32,973 nucleotides of DNA, taken from positions 1 through 32,973 of the forward strand of contig JAFRBH010000007.1 in NCBI GenBank assembly GCA_017404955.1, read 5' to 3'. The DNA comes from Candidatus Saccharimonadota bacterium. Lineage in GTDB: Bacteria > Patescibacteriota > Saccharimonadia > Saccharimonadales > Saccharimonadaceae. A program made the position numbers and the translations under genes. Under the pieces are notes generated by a model, which saw nothing but the letters and a program-made list of their open reading frames with translations, had not been told where the DNA came from and ran no database searches. This document shows, in pieces, positions 1 through 8,506 of this stretch; within the stretch, counting starts at the first letter, position 1; every line of letters starts with the position of its first letter.

Positions 1-1380
1 GTCCTGGGTCATCCAACAGTTGCCATCGGCAAGTTTCCTTACTGTATAGCTTTTAGCGTTAGCAGAATCTGGAGCTACTTTGTTGCTGGCTGTCCCTGTT
101 CCATCAGCTCCTCTATAGTCGTACAATGTATGTTGTGCGACTTTAGGCGAAGTGTTGTCAGCAGTCACATCAAGATAGTTTCCGGCCATTGCACTCGTTT
201 TATCCACCAATACGGCGCTAGAACCGGTAACATTTGTTGGGGTATATACCGAGTTACAAACTGCTGGTGTCATGTCTTGCATGTAAGTAATTGTCCAGAA
301 AGCTGGAAGGTCTACTGTGTAGCTAAGTCCGTCAGAAATGAGGTAAGCTTTGCCAAACTTTTCTACCAAGACTAGTACATCGTAAGTTCCTGGTGTCTTA
401 GCAGGAGTGTCACAGGTGATGACCAAATTATTATTTGCATCAGTATCAATAGACGAAGAGATATTGGTACAAGCATCAGCGGCTACTGGAGTATCAGAGG
501 TGGAGCTGTAATCGCCGATATATACAGAGATATCGCCAAGATCTTCCATGTTGGTGAAGAGTGAGGTTCTGATTGTTACTTCTTCCCCGCCAGAAAGTTC
601 AGTAGTGGTATCTGGAGAGATAGTAGCTACACCATCAAGTACGCTATCAGCATCAGACATGGCGGTATAGAGTACGTTCCCAGAGTAAGTGCCAGCAGTC
701 TTAGAGAGTGCAGCACGCACGCCATAATAGATATTCTGAGCAACAGAAGTATCATCGGCGGCACGCGTAGAATTATTAAGACGGGTTTTCTTAACCAAAG
801 TTTCATTGTTCTTTAGAGGAATAGCAGCATAGTAATCATTTTGCGTCATACTAAAGCCCCAAGTATTTGGGTTAAGAGCAGTAGAGGTGGAGCCGACAGC
901 AGTGCCACCAGCAGGAACAGCAGTGGAAGGTGGGGTAAATTCCCCTGGTGCTGGGCCGAAGTATTCGGTATTGCCCAAAGTACCATTCTTAAATAATGAG
1001 TTTCCTGGGATAGCATTAGTAGCAGTAGAGGCATCACCAGAGCCGCTAGGATCAAAGTTGCCATCTTGGTCAGAGGAGATATAAAGTTGATAACCAGAAG
1101 GAGAGTTGGTGTAGACTTTTAGCGAATCATTATTATAGTTGTAAAAACCATTGGCGTCAAAGCTATTAAGCGAAATGCTGGTAGATGGATTATGCTCAAC
1201 CAAGATATAATAGCCACCGGATTCAATTATGTCTGGGGAGTCGATATTGACACCCAATTCAGAGCCCGTAGCGTGAGTGCCGACTGGTGCACAAGCTGAA
1301 AATAGTAAAATTGCAACTGCAAAAATCCCAAGAGCACTAATCACCCCTGGAAAAATCAGTTTTGACAACTGCTTACTCAT
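1..1380 (-). CDS. Secreted surface protein with FISUMP-like C-terminal block, partial (3' end outside window)
   Basis: The reading frame is open for 460 codons from ATG at 1380 to the window edge, where it is cut. Residues 1-32 look like a signal peptide: a few Lys, then a hydrophobic run (LGIFAVAILLFSACA). The Cys near the end of that run could make it a lipoprotein, but the lipobox is imperfect. The rest is Thr/Ser/Asn/Gly-rich, as in extracellular adhesin-like proteins, with no catalytic motif I recognise. The last visible part (SYTVRKLADGNCWMTQD) resembles the Fibrobacter-paralogous-domain (FISUMP) blocks often seen in Saccharibacteria surface proteins. An AGGAGG ribosome site lies 5 nt before the ATG, and the gene has its own promoter. 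The likely role is cell-surface contact or adhesion; this is inferred from export and composition only. Confidence 0.8.
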   Translation of the reverse strand, partial: MSKQLSKLIFPGVISALGIFAVAILLFSACAPVGTHATGSELGVNIDSPDIIESGGYYILVEHNPSTSISLNSFDANGFYNYNNDSLKVYTNSPSGYQLYISSDQDGNFDPSGSGDASTATNAIPGNSLFKNGTLGNTEYFGPAPGEFTPPSTAVPAGGTAVGSTSTALNPNTWGFSMTQNDYYAAIPLKNNETLVKKTRLNNSTRAADDTSVAQNIYYGVRAALSKTAGTYSGNVLYTAMSDADSVLDGVATISPDTTTELSGGEEVTIRTSLFTNMEDLGDISVYIGDYSSTSDTPVAADACTNISSSIDTDANNNLVITCDTPAKTPGTYDVLVLVEKFGKAYLISDGLSYTVDLPAFWTITYMQDMTPAVCNSVYTPTNVTGSSAVLVDKTSAMAGNYLDVTADNTSPKVAQHTLYDYRGADGTGTASNKVAPDSANAKSYTVRKLADGNCWMTQD

Positions 1381-1401
1381 ATACCTCCTATAACAAAAAT
1401 A

Positions 1402-1429
1402 CTGCTTGTATTTATTATAGCACAAGCAG
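1402..1429 (-). promoter_or_regulatory. Promoter -10 inside an 8-bp palindrome, upstream of the surface protein gene
   Basis: On the minus strand the -10 box TATAAT (1414-1419) follows TGTGC. It is framed by a perfect inverted repeat, CTGCTTGT at 1402-1409 and ACAAGCAG at 1422-1429, with 12 nt between the arms. An operator or a 5'-UTR hairpin is possible. No good -35 is visible. Confidence 0.6.
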
Positions 1430-1461
1430 CATAAAAAATGCTAGAGTTTTTCTCACATTTT

Positions 1462-2493
1462 TTAGGTGTGACGCACTTTTTTTCTGATGGTTTCAATAGC
1501 TTTAGTTTTGAGATAAGAAGCTGGTCTTAAAACAAGATCGTGAGCCGGCAAATATTTAAATTCCTCACCACCAAAGCCACGCTTGAAGAAGGAAACTCCG
1601 TAAAAACGATGGTCTTTTTCATCTTCGCCAACAATTCCCCAGAGATTGTAGCGATAGATGCCGCGCTCTCTAGCATCACGCATAGCTTCCACGTGCAAAA
1701 TTGGCGAGCCAGACATCTTGGTGCCAAGCTCGGTAGAAACTGCGTAATGATAGCTAGCTTCGTTACCATAGAAAATCATGAAATTTTGTGCCAAAATCTG
1801 ACCCTCATATTTAGCGGTATAGAGCACCGCTTCGCCGTTTTCCGCGAAAGCTTTAAATTGCTTAGTTAGGAAATCTTCAGAGAAAGCTACAAACTCTTGG
1901 CGCTTGGCAGTTTGGAGCTCAATCTGATAAAACTCGTGAATGTCCCTTGGGTCGGTAGATTTTTCGATAGTGAAGCCTTTGTTCCTAGCATTATTTACCG
2001 CATAACGGATGCGGCGGTGCATACCCTTGATAATTTCCTCTTCACTCTTATGTAGATCCAAAATGGCGGCATATTCTACAGAGAGGAAAGTCGGCGCCTT
2101 TTTAAGACCTAAATCTTTGAACAGCTCAAAAGCTTTTTCGGTACGTTCGAGCTGTGGGCGCACTCTCACGAATACGCAGTGATATTTTTCTCCCATCAGT
2201 TTCATATCAGCAAAAATATCTTTCACTAGGGTTTTGTTTTTCCAATCTAAAATCGGACCGCCGGCAATAGCCAAATGCCTGCCACGCTTAGCGTTTTCTA
2301 CCACACCAGCGTAAGCACCGATAATCTTGCTGCCATCTTTTGCAATACGGCGTACAACATCATTGCCACGACTTTTATGGAATTCGTAAAAGTCCCAACT
2401 CTGTAAGAAATTCGCTTCCTCGTGTGAGGTAACAAATTTGTCCCAATCTTTTTTTGAAGTCACATCTTCAATCGTAATTTTTTTACTTACCAT
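1462..2493 (-). CDS. FemX/FemAB-family peptidoglycan bridge aminoacyltransferase, copy 2
   Basis: This 343-aa protein has the length and layout of FemX/MurM-type enzymes, which use aminoacyl-tRNA to add amino acids to the peptide stem of lipid II. Visible family signs are FLQSWDFYEFHK near the N-terminus, AKRGRHLAIAGGP near residue 70, the basic stretch MHRRIRYAVNNA followed by a helical region, TAKRQEF, and the C-terminal block YNLWGI...HRFYGVSFFKRGFGG. It is the last gene of the operon starting at 8422. It follows a paralogue after a 27-nt gap, and AGGAAG lies upstream of the ATG. Both copies end in a similar basic tail (IETIRKK). The amino acid added cannot be told from sequence. A cytoplasmic or membrane-associated site is expected. 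Confidence 0.85.
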   Translation of the reverse strand: MVSKKITIEDVTSKKDWDKFVTSHEEANFLQSWDFYEFHKSRGNDVVRRIAKDGSKIIGAYAGVVENAKRGRHLAIAGGPILDWKNKTLVKDIFADMKLMGEKYHCVFVRVRPQLERTEKAFELFKDLGLKKAPTFLSVEYAAILDLHKSEEEIIKGMHRRIRYAVNNARNKGFTIEKSTDPRDIHEFYQIELQTAKRQEFVAFSEDFLTKQFKAFAENGEAVLYTAKYEGQILAQNFMIFYGNEASYHYAVSTELGTKMSGSPILHVEAMRDARERGIYRYNLWGIVGEDEKDHRFYGVSFFKRGFGGEEFKYLPAHDLVLRPASYLKTKAIETIRKKVRHT

Positions 2494-2520
2494 ACAATAT
2501 CTTCCTATTTTGTCAATACT

Positions 2521-3540
2521 TTATACGTGCCTGCGCTTTTTTCTGATAGTTTCAATTACGTAATCTGGAGCATATTTTAGGCGATTAATCACGATGTCAT
2601 GGGCTGGCACATAGGAAATTACATCACCACCAAAACCCTTTTTGAAAGTAGTAACTCCAGCAAACTTATGATTTGGCTGACCCTCTGGCGCAATACCCCA
2701 GAGGTTGAAACGTTTGACGCCTTGCTTTTTAAGGTCACGAATAACTTTCCAAATTAGTGCGTAAGCTCCCGGAAGTTTACGATTAAGGTCGGTGCTGGCC
2801 GCCTCGTAATATTCGCCTTCATCACCGTCTACCAAGATCAGACCGTAAGCGATTGGCTCGCCATCTTCAGTTTTGGCTACATAGATATTAGCATTTTTAC
2901 CGAAGGCCTCGCGCTCCGCTTTTAGGGTCTTAAAATCTGGTGGAATGAAATGCTGACGTTTGGCAGTCTTAACCTGAACTTGGTGAAACTCTTTGAATAG
3001 TTCCTCGCTGTTACCTTTTTCTACTTTGATTTTAAGCTTATCCGCACGGCGCACTTCGTAACGAGTTTGGCGGCGCATATTGGTAAGCATCTGTTCTTCG
3101 CTCTGAGAAAGATCAATAATTACGGTGTGTTCAGCTGCAAGATACCAAGGAGCGAGTCTTGCACCAGTCTTTTTCATAATCTTACGATTGTCAGCAGTAT
3201 CGAGCAATTGTGGGCGAAGCCGCACAAAACCACAGTGCTCAGCCTTAGCGGTTTTCTTGATTTCTGTAATTGCATCTTCAATCTGTTTATCGTCGTGCCA
3301 ATTAATCACTGGACCACAAGGAATTTCCATAAAGCGCCCGCGCTTGGCGTTCTTGATATACATTACCATATAGCCGCCCTTTTCTAATTTTTTGGAAACA
3401 ACTTTATGTCCAATAGCAGTATTGACTTTGGCCCAAGCTTCACTCTGGGGGAAGTTTGGCGATTCGTATTTTTTCAAAACCTTATAATTTTCTTCCATTG
3501 TATTCATTTTTTCAGCTGCTGGTTTTTTCTGATTACTCAT
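2521..3540 (-). CDS. FemX/FemAB-family peptidoglycan bridge aminoacyltransferase, copy 1
   Basis: This 339-aa paralogue of the next gene shares the same order of blocks: FPQSEAWAKVN, NAKRGRFMEIPCGP, the basic MRRQTRYEVRRA segment, TAKRQHF, and RFNLWGI...HKFAGVTTFKKGFGG. Its start overlaps the stop of the upstream DegT gene by 3 nt in an ATGA arrangement, so translation is probably coupled. Two tandem copies suggest stepwise building of a two-residue cross-bridge, as with FemA/FemB or MurM/MurN in Gram-positive bacteria; that is inference. An N-terminal stretch of about 15 residues (Lys/Ala/Met/Asn-rich) precedes the conserved fold. Confidence 0.85.
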   Translation of the reverse strand: MSNQKKPAAEKMNTMEENYKVLKKYESPNFPQSEAWAKVNTAIGHKVVSKKLEKGGYMVMYIKNAKRGRFMEIPCGPVINWHDDKQIEDAITEIKKTAKAEHCGFVRLRPQLLDTADNRKIMKKTGARLAPWYLAAEHTVIIDLSQSEEQMLTNMRRQTRYEVRRADKLKIKVEKGNSEELFKEFHQVQVKTAKRQHFIPPDFKTLKAEREAFGKNANIYVAKTEDGEPIAYGLILVDGDEGEYYEAASTDLNRKLPGAYALIWKVIRDLKKQGVKRFNLWGIAPEGQPNHKFAGVTTFKKGFGGDVISYVPAHDIVINRLKYAPDYVIETIRKKRRHV

Positions 3541-4646
3541 TTTTCATACCCCTTAATAATCTCTAATGCTGGCTTTAACTCTTCTTCGGTATAATAGGTC
3601 GGAATATTGATAATTTCTTTAGAGACTTTGGCTGCTACTGGGAATTCTTTCTCTGGGAAATGCATATCTTTGTAATATCTCACTGGAGAAACTGGCACAT
3701 CATACCAGATTTCGCGGAAATTGAAGCCTTTTTCGGCAAGTTTCTCAATCAATTCTGGACGATTTTTGACAAATTTGTGCGTGCGAATCGGCTTAGCGCC
3801 CTTTTCCGGAATTTTTTCAAGTTGTTTTAAAATCAAACGATCTTGCCAGTAGGCTGGACGTCTCCTTAAATCTAACTTTGCATCAACTGCGCGCTCAATA
3901 AAGTGGATCTTAATTAGCGGGCCATACCAATATTTTTCCAGATGAATTTTAGAAAGTCCCCTACCAATACTGGCTAGCACTGGGTACCATCTTGCACGTA
4001 AAGTATCAGATAGCTTTGGATGCTTTTTGACTGGCTTCATCATTTTGAGATGTCGGTCGTTAATCACTAAGGCACCACCAGTAATCGCATCAAGCGACTT
4101 GCCCTTACCAAAAGAAAGTGCCGCTACCGCCCCCACAGAACCGATCTCTCGGCCATCAGCATATTTCATGCCGGTACAATGTGCCAGATCTTCGATAATT
4201 ACTAAATCATTTTCTTTCGCGATTTTCTCAATAGCCTTAATGTCCATCGGGATACCCAAGGTGTTCTGCAAGATGATTGCTTTAGTATTTGGGTGTTTTT
4301 TAAGAGCGTCTTTTAAGGTTTCAGCGGTAAAACTTAAAGTTTCTGTATCAATGTCCGCATAAACTGGTTCGCAACCAGCATATTTTACAGCCTGAACCAC
4401 AGCATAACAGGTAAAGGCATTAATAATTACCTCCGAACCTTCCGGAACCGTCAGTTTCAAGCCAGCGGCAAGCGCAGAACGGCCATTGTTCATCAAATGG
4501 ACTAAACTCTCTAGCGTAATGTATCTTTTGGCCAATTCATGCCTTAATTTATTAGAATATTTCTTTGACCCAAAAGCAAATGTATGTTTTAACATATCTT
4601 TGCCTTTGTAGTTTGAAGCCTGACCTAAGAACAACCTAGAAGACAC
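3537..4646 (-). CDS. DegT/DnrJ/EryC1-type PLP aminotransferase-like protein
   Basis: This 369-aa protein fits the DegT fold in length. The PLP-phosphate region NNGRSALAAG lies at 54-62, the pyridine-N aspartate is in IIEDLAHC (D153), and the Schiff-base lysine is in SFGKGKSLDAITGG, most likely K183 by alignment with the SFxxxKxxxxGxGG pattern. Family members usually transaminate nucleotide-linked keto sugars. Here the neighbours are Mur-ligase and FemX genes, so the substrate may be an envelope amino sugar or an amino acid. It overlaps the upstream paralogue by 11 nt and the downstream FemX by 3 nt, so the four proteins are probably made together. It shares EDLAHC and the lysine block with the 600-aa paralogue. 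Confidence 0.8.
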   Translation of the reverse strand: MSSRLFLGQASNYKGKDMLKHTFAFGSKKYSNKLRHELAKRYITLESLVHLMNNGRSALAAGLKLTVPEGSEVIINAFTCYAVVQAVKYAGCEPVYADIDTETLSFTAETLKDALKKHPNTKAIILQNTLGIPMDIKAIEKIAKENDLVIIEDLAHCTGMKYADGREIGSVGAVAALSFGKGKSLDAITGGALVINDRHLKMMKPVKKHPKLSDTLRARWYPVLASIGRGLSKIHLEKYWYGPLIKIHFIERAVDAKLDLRRRPAYWQDRLILKQLEKIPEKGAKPIRTHKFVKNRPELIEKLAEKGFNFREIWYDVPVSPVRYYKDMHFPEKEFPVAAKVSKEIINIPTYYTEEELKPALEIIKGYEK

Positions 4647-6438
4647 TTCTTTCCTCCTTCTTTCCCTGTTCCAGCTCAGCTTTTAGTTTTTCACGGTCGG
4701 ACAGTTTTTCTGGAGCTACACGCATGCCTGGCATCGAGCCAGCCTTGGTGATAATATGGGTACCATCCTTCGGCTCTGCTTTCTTAGCTTCTTTCATTAA
4801 TTTTTCGGCAGGCTTCTTAGCCGGCTCTACTTCTTTCTTAACAATCTTTTCAGCTGGCTGCTCGGTCGGTTCTGCTTTTACTTTCGACTCTGCTTTTTCG
4901 GCCGGCCTTGATTTTTCCTTTGGTTCTGCTTCTTCTTTTGATTTCGCTTTTTCTGCGCGCTCAGCTTCGGCTTTTTCCATCGCGAGAAGCAACCCGGAGT
5001 CATCACGTTCTTCCGAAATTTTTTCGCGCCTTTCTAGTTCTTCTTGCTTTTTTTCTTCAGCACGTCGTTTCTTTCTTTCTTCTCGCTCTTTTTCTAGCTC
5101 TTCCTTGGTTTTAGCGCTTTCTTCTTTTTTAACCTTTTTCTTTTCTGCAGATTTTTCCTTAGCGGCTTTGGCAGCCTTTAGCACTGCTTTTGGTTCCAAT
5201 TTTGCTAGTTTGTCTTTAACTGCTTTTTCGCGTTTTTCCTTCTTTTCCTTCTTCCTGGCTTCAATCTCTAGCTCAAACTCGGTTTTCTCTCTAGCCTTAA
5301 TCTCTTCGGCTGAAATTTCTGCTGAGTCAATTAGGTGCGCTTTGATAATTTTGAGGGCGGGTTTCAAATCTTCCTTGTCATACCAAGTTGGCACGTTAAT
5401 AATCTTGGTTGCCACCTCTGAAGCTACTGGACAAGCATCTGGATGAAAATCTGCTTTGTGGAAGTAGCGCTCAGGGGCCACTGGTGTCTCGTACCAAAAA
5501 TCAGAAAACTCAAAACCAGCATCTGCAAGCTCTTTCAAGACCGCGTCTCGGTCATCTACAAGATAGAAATCACGAAGTGGTTTCCTAGCGCGGTGTGGTA
5601 TTTTTTTGAGTTTTCTTAAAATCACTTTACATTGCCAGAAAGTGAGTCTAGTATTCTCATCAACATCGCCGTCAGCAGAACGTTTAATTGCATGAATCTT
5701 TACCAAACCAGAGGTTAGGCCGCGACCAAATTTGCGACTTAAGTGATATCCGCCTCTGATGATGCTCGAAAATAGTGGGTAAAATCTAGCTCTAAAGTTA
5801 TCCTTAAAAATCGGTGGTTCAACTGGCTGGGTAACTGGTGGGTCGAGCGGGCTAGAAAAGACTACTGCGCCACCGGTGATACCATCAATTGACTTACCTT
5901 TCCCAAATGACAAAATCGCAGCGCGACCTACAGTGCCGGCTTCTCTGCCATCAGAATAGACGGTGCCAACACAATGCGCCAAATCTTCAATAATAATCAG
6001 TTTGTGAGCCTTTACAACCTCTTCAATGCCTTCAATATCAGCTGGAATGCCAAGATTATTCTGGACCAAAACCGCCTGAACATTTTCTTCACCTTCCAGA
6101 GCTTTTTCGAGTTCTTTTTTGCCGAAATGGATAGTTTTCTTGTCAATATCTGCAAAAATTGGCACACAGCCAGCATTCTTGATTGCCTGAATTACCGCAT
6201 AACAAGTAAGGCTCGTTACTACAATTTTGCCGCCACGTTTAACTAAGGCTTTTACGGCAACACTTAGAGCGGTGCGACCGTTAGCATACACTGCCACATG
6301 ATCATAGGTTGCGCCATAGCGTGCGGCCAAAAAAGCTCTAAGCTCTGACAAATCATACTCTGAACCGGTAGCAAAAGTATGCCTAAAAGTGTCACCCGCA
6401 GAATAAGTTGAAGAAAGGCCCAAGAAATAGCGCTTCAT
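4636..6438 (-). CDS. DegT-type PLP aminotransferase-like protein with long Lys/Glu/Ala-rich C-terminal tail
   Basis: Residues 1 to about 370 are a DegT-type PLP domain closely related to the 369-aa neighbour, with D152 in EDLAHC and K182 in SFGKGKSIDGITGG. Residues from about 374 to 600 are a highly charged tail of KEK, EEA and KAE repeats, predicted to be coiled coil or disordered, with a short less charged piece near GTHIITKAGSMPGMRV. The tail roughly doubles the usual protein length and has no known catalytic role; scaffolding, or binding to membrane, wall polymer or nucleic acid, is possible. The start overlaps the upstream hydrolase stop by 1 nt (TAATG). No frameshift is seen: the frame is open to the stop and the aminotransferase half is intact. 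Confidence 0.8.
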   Translation of the reverse strand: MKRYFLGLSSTYSAGDTFRHTFATGSEYDLSELRAFLAARYGATYDHVAVYANGRTALSVAVKALVKRGGKIVVTSLTCYAVIQAIKNAGCVPIFADIDKKTIHFGKKELEKALEGEENVQAVLVQNNLGIPADIEGIEEVVKAHKLIIIEDLAHCVGTVYSDGREAGTVGRAAILSFGKGKSIDGITGGAVVFSSPLDPPVTQPVEPPIFKDNFRARFYPLFSSIIRGGYHLSRKFGRGLTSGLVKIHAIKRSADGDVDENTRLTFWQCKVILRKLKKIPHRARKPLRDFYLVDDRDAVLKELADAGFEFSDFWYETPVAPERYFHKADFHPDACPVASEVATKIINVPTWYDKEDLKPALKIIKAHLIDSAEISAEEIKAREKTEFELEIEARKKEKKEKREKAVKDKLAKLEPKAVLKAAKAAKEKSAEKKKVKKEESAKTKEELEKEREERKKRRAEEKKQEELERREKISEERDDSGLLLAMEKAEAERAEKAKSKEEAEPKEKSRPAEKAESKVKAEPTEQPAEKIVKKEVEPAKKPAEKLMKEAKKAEPKDGTHIITKAGSMPGMRVAPEKLSDREKLKAELEQGKKEERSVF

Positions 6439-7127
6439 TATGCAGCCCCCTTGTCGATTTCTCTCAGAGTGGTGACGATAGCGCGAGCTAGTCCATCTGG
6501 ATCTACAATGTATGGGGCATGAGTCCAGTTTTCGTAGAATTTGATGGTGCTATTTTTGAGACGGGAATGCATCTCGGCAGCCTGGCTTGGCGGAGTAATC
6601 GTATCTTTCTTTCCCCAGAGAATAGTAGCTGGGGTAGTAATTGGCTCGAAATTTAATTTTTTGTCGCTATCTAGCATATTAGCTAGGGTTTTCTTCATAT
6701 TTTCGGGAGCGTGATCATAATCAGAAGCGCCCAAAACTTTGTGATAGACCTTTCTTAAAGGTTTAATCTTCTTCAAAGGAGCAAATACCTTAGAGACTTT
6801 TCTAGCAGCATCACGCTTTTTGGATTCTTCATAGATACCAGCGGCATCTAGTAAAATCACGTGTTTTAGCTTGTCCGGCTTTGTGCTCAAGAGATTCAAA
6901 AGAATTCTACCGCCGTTACTATGGCCAAGCGCGACAGCACCATCGGGAATATTTTTGTTAGCCCATTTAGCATATTCCTCAATTGTCCAAACTTTGCTTG
7001 ATGGCTCGGTTAAACCTGGAACGTGAAGCATCTCCACGCTTACACCCTGTTCTTTTAAAAGCGCCAAAGTACGTGTCCAAGGTTCTACCGTATATGTCCA
7101 TCCGTGAATAATATAAAGTTTTTTCAT
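6438..7127 (-). CDS. Alpha/beta-hydrolase fold protein
   Basis: The 229-aa length is typical for a minimal alpha/beta hydrolase. The oxyanion-side motif IHGW is at 8-10, the nucleophile elbow GHSNGG places Ser at 70, the acid is D175 in WGKKDTITPP, and the His is H203 in NWTHAPY. All three members of the triad are therefore visible. There is a small helical cap between about 100 and 150. There is no signal peptide, so it is cytosolic. It sits second in the envelope operon, with 1-nt overlaps (TAATG) on both sides. The substrate is unknown; an ester or amide on an envelope precursor would suit the context. Confidence 0.8.
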   Translation of the reverse strand: MKKLYIIHGWTYTVEPWTRTLALLKEQGVSVEMLHVPGLTEPSSKVWTIEEYAKWANKNIPDGAVALGHSNGGRILLNLLSTKPDKLKHVILLDAAGIYEESKKRDAARKVSKVFAPLKKIKPLRKVYHKVLGASDYDHAPENMKKTLANMLDSDKKLNFEPITTPATILWGKKDTITPPSQAAEMHSRLKNSTIKFYENWTHAPYIVDPDGLARAIVTTLREIDKGAA

Positions 7128-8422
7128 TAGTCTAGCCCTCTCTTTTCCCTTCTTTTTACATAGACAGGCTCACGCCTTGGCAATTTCGCTGCATCATCTG
7201 GGTTATTTAGTAATTTCTCTACTAGCCATTCCAGATATTGACTACCCTTAAATACCAATACTTCTTTACCCGTAGTATTCTTTACGATAAAATTCAAGGC
7301 CTCTTTAACATCGTCTAAAGCCACAACATTAATCTTGTTTTTGTCAAGTATAGGTTTGGTGTATTTCTTCATTCTGCGGCCCACTAGAATCACCTGCTCC
7401 GGGTTGGTCTTAATCACAGCATCGGCTAATTTGGCATGTTCTTCACCTTCAATTTTACCTTGTTCGATCATATCGCCAAGCACTAACCAGAGGTGTTTTT
7501 CCTTCATTTGCGCAGCCATTTCCAGAATTGATTCCACCGAAATCAAATGTGCGTTATAGCTGCTATCAATCAACATTAGGCCATTTTTGCCTTGGAAATA
7601 TGAACTCCTACCTGGAGGAAGTGGCATATCGGAAAAATCTGGATTCAGCTTAATCTTTAAGTACTTGCAAAGTTTTTCTAGCATGATGAGCTGGATTGCC
7701 AAATCTCTTGGTTGTGGCGAAGCGAAGTGAAAAGTAGTTTTACCTATTAAATAATCAGTGGACTTTGGTGTGATCACGTAACCTTTGAGATCGGATTTAT
7801 GGCATTCAATCACCTCAGCCTTGATATGATGGTGTTTCTTGATCTTTTCTAGCGCCTTAGTCATAAGGTAGATATCGCCATCGATGTAAATCTTCTTGGA
7901 AGTATGCTCTGGAAGCATAGCAAATTCGTGGGTAATGGCACGATCAATATCTTCAAATTCACCACTTTCGACTTGGTTTTCATATTGGACGGCATGGGAG
8001 CGACCGAGAGAAATCCATAAAGTTACCTCTGGTTTTAGCCATTTGGCTAGGAATTCAGTCTCGTGTGGACGCTCGCCATCAATCTCTACTACATAAAATT
8101 CACCCTTCCTAGTGTAGAACAGAGATTTTAGCGGCACCATAAGAATTAGCCAAAGCCATCTCAGCTTACTGCCAGTAACACCGTGAGTATTGACTAAATC
8201 AAAGGCTATTCCAAAAGCGGAGTTAGCATCGTGGGAATAGTGGGCCTTACTACCTAACTGGTACTCCATCATGTGGAGCATGGTAGTTTTCCCAACCGAG
8301 CCAGTAATAGCGATGACACGTGGGTGCCAGCGTTTAAAGCTTAAATTAGCGAAAAACCGAAAATATCCGGCCGCCACAAAATAGAATTTCTTCTTAAATT
8401 TTGCCGCAAAACTCATATACAT
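7127..8422 (-). CDS. MurF-like Mur ligase family protein with N-terminal hydrophobic segment
   Basis: Mur ligase signs are the P-loop ITGSVGKTT (39-47), PPGR (269-272), the MurF-like IDSSYNAH (285-292; DDSYNA in MurF) and LVLGDMIEQG near 315. These enzymes join an amino acid or dipeptide to a UDP-MurNAc peptide using ATP. At 431 aa it lacks the usual separate N-terminal UDP-substrate domain of MurF; instead residues 12-28 (FYFVAAGYFRFFANLSF) are hydrophobic, with another hydrophobic stretch at 88-102. It may therefore be a specialised ligase rather than the cell's MurF. First gene of the operon. A -10 box (TACAAT, 8425-8430) lies only 2 nt before this ATG, so the in-frame ATG at 8416 (MSFAAKF) may be the true, leaderless start. 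Confidence 0.75.
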   Translation of the reverse strand: MYMSFAAKFKKKFYFVAAGYFRFFANLSFKRWHPRVIAITGSVGKTTMLHMMEYQLGSKAHYSHDANSAFGIAFDLVNTHGVTGSKLRWLWLILMVPLKSLFYTRKGEFYVVEIDGERPHETEFLAKWLKPEVTLWISLGRSHAVQYENQVESGEFEDIDRAITHEFAMLPEHTSKKIYIDGDIYLMTKALEKIKKHHHIKAEVIECHKSDLKGYVITPKSTDYLIGKTTFHFASPQPRDLAIQLIMLEKLCKYLKIKLNPDFSDMPLPPGRSSYFQGKNGLMLIDSSYNAHLISVESILEMAAQMKEKHLWLVLGDMIEQGKIEGEEHAKLADAVIKTNPEQVILVGRRMKKYTKPILDKNKINVVALDDVKEALNFIVKNTTGKEVLVFKGSQYLEWLVEKLLNNPDDAAKLPRREPVYVKRREKRGLD

Positions 8423-8424
8423 CT

Positions 8425-8430
8425 ATTGTA
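8425..8430 (-). promoter_or_regulatory. -10 box of the envelope operon
   Basis: TACAAT on the minus strand, preceded by TGG, 8 nt upstream of ATG 8416. The -35 is weak. There is no Shine-Dalgarno between it and the start codon, which fits a leaderless mRNA. Confidence 0.5.
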
Positions 8431-8463
8431 CCATAAAACCTGGTAAAAATTAATGCTTTTTTC

Positions 8464-8487
8464 AAAAAACCACCCCTGTCGGGGTGG
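8464..8487 (-). terminator. Rho-independent terminator after rpsJ
   Basis: A 7-bp GC stem, CCACCCC (8470-8476) with GGGGTGG (8481-8487), and a 4-nt loop. On the minus strand it is followed by six T. It separates rpsJ from the envelope operon. Confidence 0.85.
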
Positions 8488-8506
8488 CCTTATAAAGACG
8501 TGTTAG

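Noticed and set aside
130-375. Plus-strand frame near the left edge
   Set aside because: It lies antisense to the open 460-codon surface protein frame, which has a signal peptide, promoter and ribosome site.
4724-5446. Long plus-strand frame of 240 codons rich in Ser and Phe
   Set aside because: It is the mirror of the Lys/Glu-rich tail of the 600-aa DegT gene: AAA/GAA codons read backwards give TTT/TTC. No ribosome site or promoter was seen.
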